The translations under genes and the position numbers were made by a program. Positions 36,258 to 39,654 of a stretch of 39,654 bases of DNA are shown here, one piece after another. The DNA is from Mycolicibacterium moriokaense (GTDB taxonomy: Bacteria > Actinomycetota > Actinomycetes > Mycobacteriales > Mycobacteriaceae): the NCBI RefSeq assembly GCF_003201655.1, contig NZ_QJJU01000033.1, positions 11,910 to 51,563 of the forward strand. Direction: 5' to 3'. Each line of letters opens with the position of its first letter. Within the stretch, counting starts at the first letter, position 1. The notes under the pieces were generated by a model, which saw only the letters and a list, made by a program, of their open reading frames with translations, was not told the DNA's origin and ran no database searches.

Positions 36258-36914
36258 TCACCGTTTTCTCGGACGCCGTGGCGTCCCGGTCGACGGCGAT
36301 GGGGCTGGCAGAAGTCGGTTGATCGCCTCGTCGAGGACCGCGGTAATCTCCGAGATCGATCGTCCGGCTGCCACGCTGACAATTCCGCCCTGAATCATGC
36401 AACTGAAAATACGGGCTGCAGCGTCCAGATCCTTCTTCGTGTAGCCGACAGTGGCGCCCCCCGTTAGCGCCTTGCTGATCCATGCGGCCTGGTGGGGACC
36501 CAGGACGATCGCATTGTCGCCCTCGAAGGCAGCCCCATTGGTGACATAGGCGCGATACAGCGCGCGGTAAAGCAATGGACGCGCCGCGACCGCCTTCATG
36601 ATCCGGCCAACTTCCCAACGTAGCCGTTCGGCGGGGGTATCGCCCGTATTCTGATGGCGTTCAACGTCTTCTGTCGACCGTTGGCCGAGGCTGAGCAACG
36701 CCTCGACCAGTAGCTGATCTTTCGTGCCGATGTGCTGGTAGGCCTTTGCTGTTGACATGCTTGCGCGCCTGGCCACTTCTGGCATCGCGACCGCATCGTA
36801 GCCACCCTCAGTGGCCAGCTCGATCGCCACATCGACCAGCGCCTGCCGGGTGGCCTGCTGATTCGGCGTCAGGAGCATCTGCACAACTCTGGGTGCCGGG
36901 TCAGTGATTGACAT
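36258..36914 (-). CDS. TetR-family repressor, KstR-like
   Basis: This 218-residue regulator has an N-terminal helix-turn-helix (about residues 20-65) with ELATEGGYDAVAMPEVARRA and STAKAYQHIGTKDQLLVEAL, which resembles KstR. The ligand-binding domain follows and the end is basic (TPRRPRKR). It diverges from cyp51, with tandem TCTATAACGTCGTC repeats beginning nine bases before its start codon. It is likely autoregulated and a plausible repressor of both the catabolic operon and cyp51, which share TCTAGA/TCTATA boxes. The inducer is unknown. Confidence 0.87.
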   Translation of the reverse strand: MSITDPAPRVVQMLLTPNQQATRQALVDVAIELATEGGYDAVAMPEVARRASMSTAKAYQHIGTKDQLLVEALLSLGQRSTEDVERHQNTGDTPAERLRWEVGRIMKAVAARPLLYRALYRAYVTNGAAFEGDNAIVLGPHQAAWISKALTGGATVGYTKKDLDAAARIFSCMIQGGIVSVAAGRSISEITAVLDEAINRLLPAPSPSTGTPRRPRKR

Positions 36915-36922
36915 GAAGCTAT

Positions 36923-37056
36923 TCTATAACGTCGTCTCTATAACGTCGTCCAAAGTACCTCTATAGACAGAGCGATCCAGGTGCCAAAGAGTCACCGTCA
37001 CAATTGAGGGTGGTGTCTCGGCGGCGTTCTGATGTAATGTTGGAGACATGTCTAGA
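36923..37056. promoter_or_regulatory. TetR/cyp51 intergenic operator region
   Basis: A 14-base sequence TCTATAACGTCGTC occurs twice in tandem (36923-36950), then TCTATAGA at 36960, and TCTAGA at 37051 just upstream of cyp51, followed by GAACGTCGTC at 37067. The hexamers match those in the arrays at 27.1 and 27.5 kb, although the phasing here is 14 rather than 12. Confidence 0.6.
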
Positions 37057-37124
37057 GACACATACAGAACGTCGTCGACAGTGCGAGGGTCGCGCCAGGG
37101 CAAGCCCGGTTCCGGAGCAACGAC

Positions 37125-38486
37125 ATGTCGTTAGCCACCGCACCCGTGGTCTCCGGTGGCGAAGGTGAACGTGGTCACTTAGAGGAGTTTCGGACCGATC
37201 CGATCGCGTTGATGCACCGCGTCCGCGACGAATGCGGCGACTTCGGCATCTTTCATCTCGCGAACAAGAAAGTCGTACTGCTGTCGGGTGCTGAAGCGAA
37301 CGAGTTCTTCTTCCGGGCGGCCGATGAGGATATGGACCAGGCTGAGGCCTACCCGTTCATGACGCCGATCTTCGGCGAGGGCGTGAGCTATGACATCACC
37401 CCCGAGCGTCGCAAGGAGATGCTGCACAACAACGCTCTTCGCGGTGACCACATGAAGGGCCATGCGGCCACCATTGAGAACGAGGTACACCGAATGATCG
37501 CCGAGTGGGGTGATCATGGCGAGATCGATCTGCTCGAATTCTTCGCCGAATTGACGATCTACACATCGTCCGCTTGCCTGATCGGCACGAAGTTTCGTGA
37601 ACAGCTGGATTCGCGATTCGCCCATCTGTACCACGAACTCGAACGGGGAACCGACCCGCTGTGTTACGTCGACCCCTACCTGCCCATCGAGAGCTTTCGT
37701 CGCCGCGACGAGGCCCGGGTACAGCTGGTCGAATTGGTCAGTGGGTTGATGGCTGGTCGCCTGGCCTGTCCTCCGGCGTCCAAAGAAGATCGCGACATGC
37801 TGGACGTGCTGGTGGCCTTGAAAGACGAGCACGGCGAACCGCGCTTCAGCGCCAGTGAGATCACCGGCATGTTCATCTCATTGATGTTCGCGGGGCACCA
37901 CACCAGTTCGGGAACGTCATCGTGGACGCTCATTGAATTGCTCCGGCATCCGGATGTGTATGCAGGAGTGATCGCCGAACTCGACGATCTCTACGCCGAC
38001 GGTCAGTCGGTCAGTTTTCATGCACTGCGCCAGATTCCACTATTGGAGAATTCACTCAAGGAGGTCCTGCGACTACATCCGCCGCTGATCATTTTGATGC
38101 GCTGTGCCACGGGGGAGTTCGACGTTGTGGGGCACACCATTCACCGCGGTGACATGGTGGCGGTGTCGCCTGCGATTTCCAATCGGATACCGCAGGACTT
38201 CCCGGAGCCGGACAGATTCATCCCGCAGCGATACGCGGAGCCACGCCAGGAGGACCTGGTAAATCGCTGGACCTGGATTCCTTTCGGCGCCGGCCGGCAC
38301 CGCTGTGTGGGGGCGGCGTTTGCCACCATGCAAATCAAGGCCATCTTCTCGGTTCTGTTGCGCGACTACGAGTTCGAGATGGCACAGCCGGCCGACACCT
38401 ACCGCAACGACCATTCGAAGATGGTGGTTCAGCTGGAACGTCCGGCGAAGGTGCGCTATCGCCGTCGCCAAGGGCCGCGAACCTAG
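37125..38486 (+). CDS. cyp51: Sterol 14alpha-demethylase P450
   Basis: This 453-residue P450 matches mycobacterial CYP51 from HLEEFRTDPIALMHRVRDEC to the end. The signature B-C region AYPFMTPIFGEGVSYD, I-helix FAGHHTSSGTSSW, ExxR in LKEVLRLHPP and heme cysteine in FGAGRHRCVG are intact. It removes the 14alpha-methyl group of lanosterol-type sterols; in mycobacteria the true substrate is unsettled. In M. tuberculosis cyp51 is next to a ferredoxin and CYP123; neither is seen here, and it is followed instead by an NTF2-like gene. The shared TetR boxes tie it to the catabolic locus. Confidence 0.95.
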   Translation: MSLATAPVVSGGEGERGHLEEFRTDPIALMHRVRDECGDFGIFHLANKKVVLLSGAEANEFFFRAADEDMDQAEAYPFMTPIFGEGVSYDITPERRKEMLHNNALRGDHMKGHAATIENEVHRMIAEWGDHGEIDLLEFFAELTIYTSSACLIGTKFREQLDSRFAHLYHELERGTDPLCYVDPYLPIESFRRRDEARVQLVELVSGLMAGRLACPPASKEDRDMLDVLVALKDEHGEPRFSASEITGMFISLMFAGHHTSSGTSSWTLIELLRHPDVYAGVIAELDDLYADGQSVSFHALRQIPLLENSLKEVLRLHPPLIILMRCATGEFDVVGHTIHRGDMVAVSPAISNRIPQDFPEPDRFIPQRYAEPRQEDLVNRWTWIPFGAGRHRCVGAAFATMQIKAIFSVLLRDYEFEMAQPADTYRNDHSKMVVQLERPAKVRYRRRQGPRT

Positions 38487-38537
38487 AACACAGAACTCAC
38501 TGAATACACATCCGACGAAACACGAGGAGACCAAGCG

Positions 38538-39083
38538 ATGCCCGCGTTCCCGCGCGAAGAAATTGAAGACGTGATGAAGAACTGGATCGACGCCAACAAG
38601 GAGGCCGAGCGCATCGGCGACTGGAGGATTCTGGCCTCGTTCTACACCGACGATGCGACCTACGGGTGGAACGTCGGGCCGAAGGAGGATGTCATGTGCG
38701 TCGGCATCGACGAGATTCGTGACATCGCCATGGGCAAGGAGATGGAGGGCCTCGAAGGGTGGAAGTACCCGTACGAGCGCGTATTGATTGACGACAGAAT
38801 CGGCGAGATCGTGGGATTCTGGAAGCATCTCTCCTGCGACGTCGATGGCAATGAGGAGCTGATTCATGGCATCGGTGGCAGCTGGTTTCGCTACGCGGGA
38901 AACGGCAAATTCGACTGGCAGCGCGACTTCTTCGACTTTGGCCACATCGCAGCGCGCTACAAGAAACTGATCAAGGCTGGCAAATTGTCCGACGGGATGC
39001 TCAAGCGCCTCGAGCATGCGGTGTCCGGCGAGAAGCCGCAGTGCTGGTACCCGATCGGCCAGACGCCGGTGCCCCTGTGGTAG
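38538..39083 (+). CDS. NTF2/SnoaL-like protein
   Basis: This 181-residue protein has one NTF2-like cone fold, recognisable by LASFYTDDATYGWNVGPKED, FWKHLSCDVDG and GIGGSWFRYAGNGKFDWQRD. GAGGAGA precedes the ATG. Relatives include ketosteroid isomerase-type and polyketide cyclase-type proteins, which are often next to P450 and steroid genes. The catalytic residues are not clear enough to name a reaction. It lies 51 bp after cyp51 on the same strand and is probably co-transcribed. Confidence 0.82.
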   Translation: MPAFPREEIEDVMKNWIDANKEAERIGDWRILASFYTDDATYGWNVGPKEDVMCVGIDEIRDIAMGKEMEGLEGWKYPYERVLIDDRIGEIVGFWKHLSCDVDGNEELIHGIGGSWFRYAGNGKFDWQRDFFDFGHIAARYKKLIKAGKLSDGMLKRLEHAVSGEKPQCWYPIGQTPVPLW

Positions 39084-39162
39084 CGAAACCACCTTCGCAG
39101 GGGTCGGACTCATCGACAACGAAGTCCGTTGTTCGGTGTCATTTTTTTGAGAGGGGTCGATC

Positions 39163-39612
39163 GTGACCTCGGCGACTGCGGAGGTGCCCTCCACCGTCGA
39201 GGAACTGGACGCCGAGTGCCTAACCCGGGTGCTGGGCGTCACCGTTACCGGTGTTCGTGCGGAGCAGATCGCGGTGGGCAGCGGCTTCTCGTCGTTGTTG
39301 TACCGATTGCATCTGACCGGCGATGCGAGCGTACCGGGAAGTGTCATCGCGAAGCTGCCGGCCCAATCCGAGGCGCGCGGCGCCATGGACATGATGGGCG
39401 GCTATGCACGGGAGTTGGCGTTCTACCAGAACGTTGCCGGTCGCGCACCGATGGGCACGCCGCGCGTGTACGCCGCGAAGATGGCCACGGATTCCACGGA
39501 TTTCGTTTTGGTACTTGAGGATCTGGGGGACTGGGACAACGCGGATCATCTCGCTGGGCCGCCCGACGAACTCGATCCAATCCTCAAGGCCTACCGGGAG
39601 AATCATGGCTAA
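39163..39612 (+). CDS. Aminoglycoside-phosphotransferase-like (ecdysteroid-kinase-like) N-lobe, truncated
   Basis: The 149 residues cover only the N-terminal lobe of a kinase-like APH fold, with LTRVLGVTVTGVRAEQIAVG, SGFSSLLYRLHLTGD and VLVLEDLGDWDNAD. The family usually has about 330-350 residues with a catalytic HGDxxxxN motif, which is missing here. The frame stops at TAA after LKAYRENHG. The start is GTG with AGAGGGG upstream. The truncation might reflect a deletion joining it to the next gene, whose ATG overlaps the stop. Confidence 0.65.
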   Translation: MTSATAEVPSTVEELDAECLTRVLGVTVTGVRAEQIAVGSGFSSLLYRLHLTGDASVPGSVIAKLPAQSEARGAMDMMGGYARELAFYQNVAGRAPMGTPRVYAAKMATDSTDFVLVLEDLGDWDNADHLAGPPDELDPILKAYRENHG

Positions 39613-39654
39613 GGCTAAGTCATTGCTTCGCGTGGGGTTGATGGACCCGGTGAT
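39605..39654 (+). CDS. Unidentified gene start, runs off right edge
   Basis: An ATG overlaps the stop of the previous gene (ATGGCTAA) and opens the frame MAKAKSLLRVGLMDPV to the edge. Sixteen residues are too few for identification. The overlap suggests translational coupling, or a deletion junction, with the kinase-like fragment. Confidence 0.35.
   Translation, partial: MAKAKSLLRVGLMDPV

Noticed and set aside
38073..39392. 439-codon minus-strand open frame under cyp51 and the NTF2-like gene
   Set aside because: It is antisense to two well-supported genes and shows no protein family of its own; long shadow frames are common in high-GC DNA.

Overview
The window is high-GC actinobacterial DNA and almost certainly comes from a Mycobacterium or Mycolicibacterium. 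The evidence is a CYP51 that matches the mycobacterial enzyme along its whole length, a DUF5313 membrane protein, an EccA-type ESX ATPase fragment, close relatives of the steroid genes ipdC, ipdF, echA20, chsH1 and chsH2, and several tiny secreted mycobacterial proteins.

The left part (1-25.2 kb) is accessory DNA rich in regulators and gene ruins. Intact genes are a catalase with an ankyrin partner, two near-identical HD-domain proteins (2.5 and 23.6 kb), a LuxR-type response regulator, a receiver-only regulator, a triple-GAF histidine kinase, a PAS histidine kinase, a four-gene operon (aldo/keto reductase, hydroxyisobutyrate dehydrogenase-like, VIT1-like transporter, cupin), small exported proteins at 4.5-6.6 kb, a DUF5313 protein and aconitase. 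Between them lie decayed genes: an in-frame chimera of an acyl-CoA ligase and formyl-CoA transferase, a broken histidine kinase, a shattered fabG, an EccA fragment, and a scar made of both ends of an fdhF-like gene joined to a nonsense-mutated 2-hydroxyacid dehydrogenase. The start of another fdhF-like gene runs off the left edge.

The most striking signal here is non-coding. A roughly 45-bp element recurs nine times upstream of genes between 3.3 and 23 kb, always in the same orientation relative to the gene. It has two arms, TTSCAGCTAGC and GCCAGCGGTARCGACAT, whose cores start 23 bp apart in all but one copy. It links the HD proteins, small secreted proteins, the AKR operon, a 26-residue membrane peptide, DUF5313 and aconitase into one candidate regulon. 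I do not recognise it as a known mycobacterial operator.

The right part (25.5-39.6 kb) is a catabolic locus. A CYP108-like P450 faces a tightly overlapping 11-gene operon (27.5-36.2 kb) that mixes relatives of cholesterol ring enzymes (IpdC, IpdF, EchA20) with relatives of side-chain beta-oxidation enzymes (paired acyl-CoA dehydrogenases, ChsH1- and ChsH2-like dehydratases). A TetR regulator then diverges from cyp51, an NTF2-like gene and a truncated kinase-like gene. Phased TCTAGA/TCTATA repeats lie at both divergent promoter regions and are probable TetR sites. The substrate is inferred to be a steroid or terpenoid-like acid, but it is not shown by the sequence.
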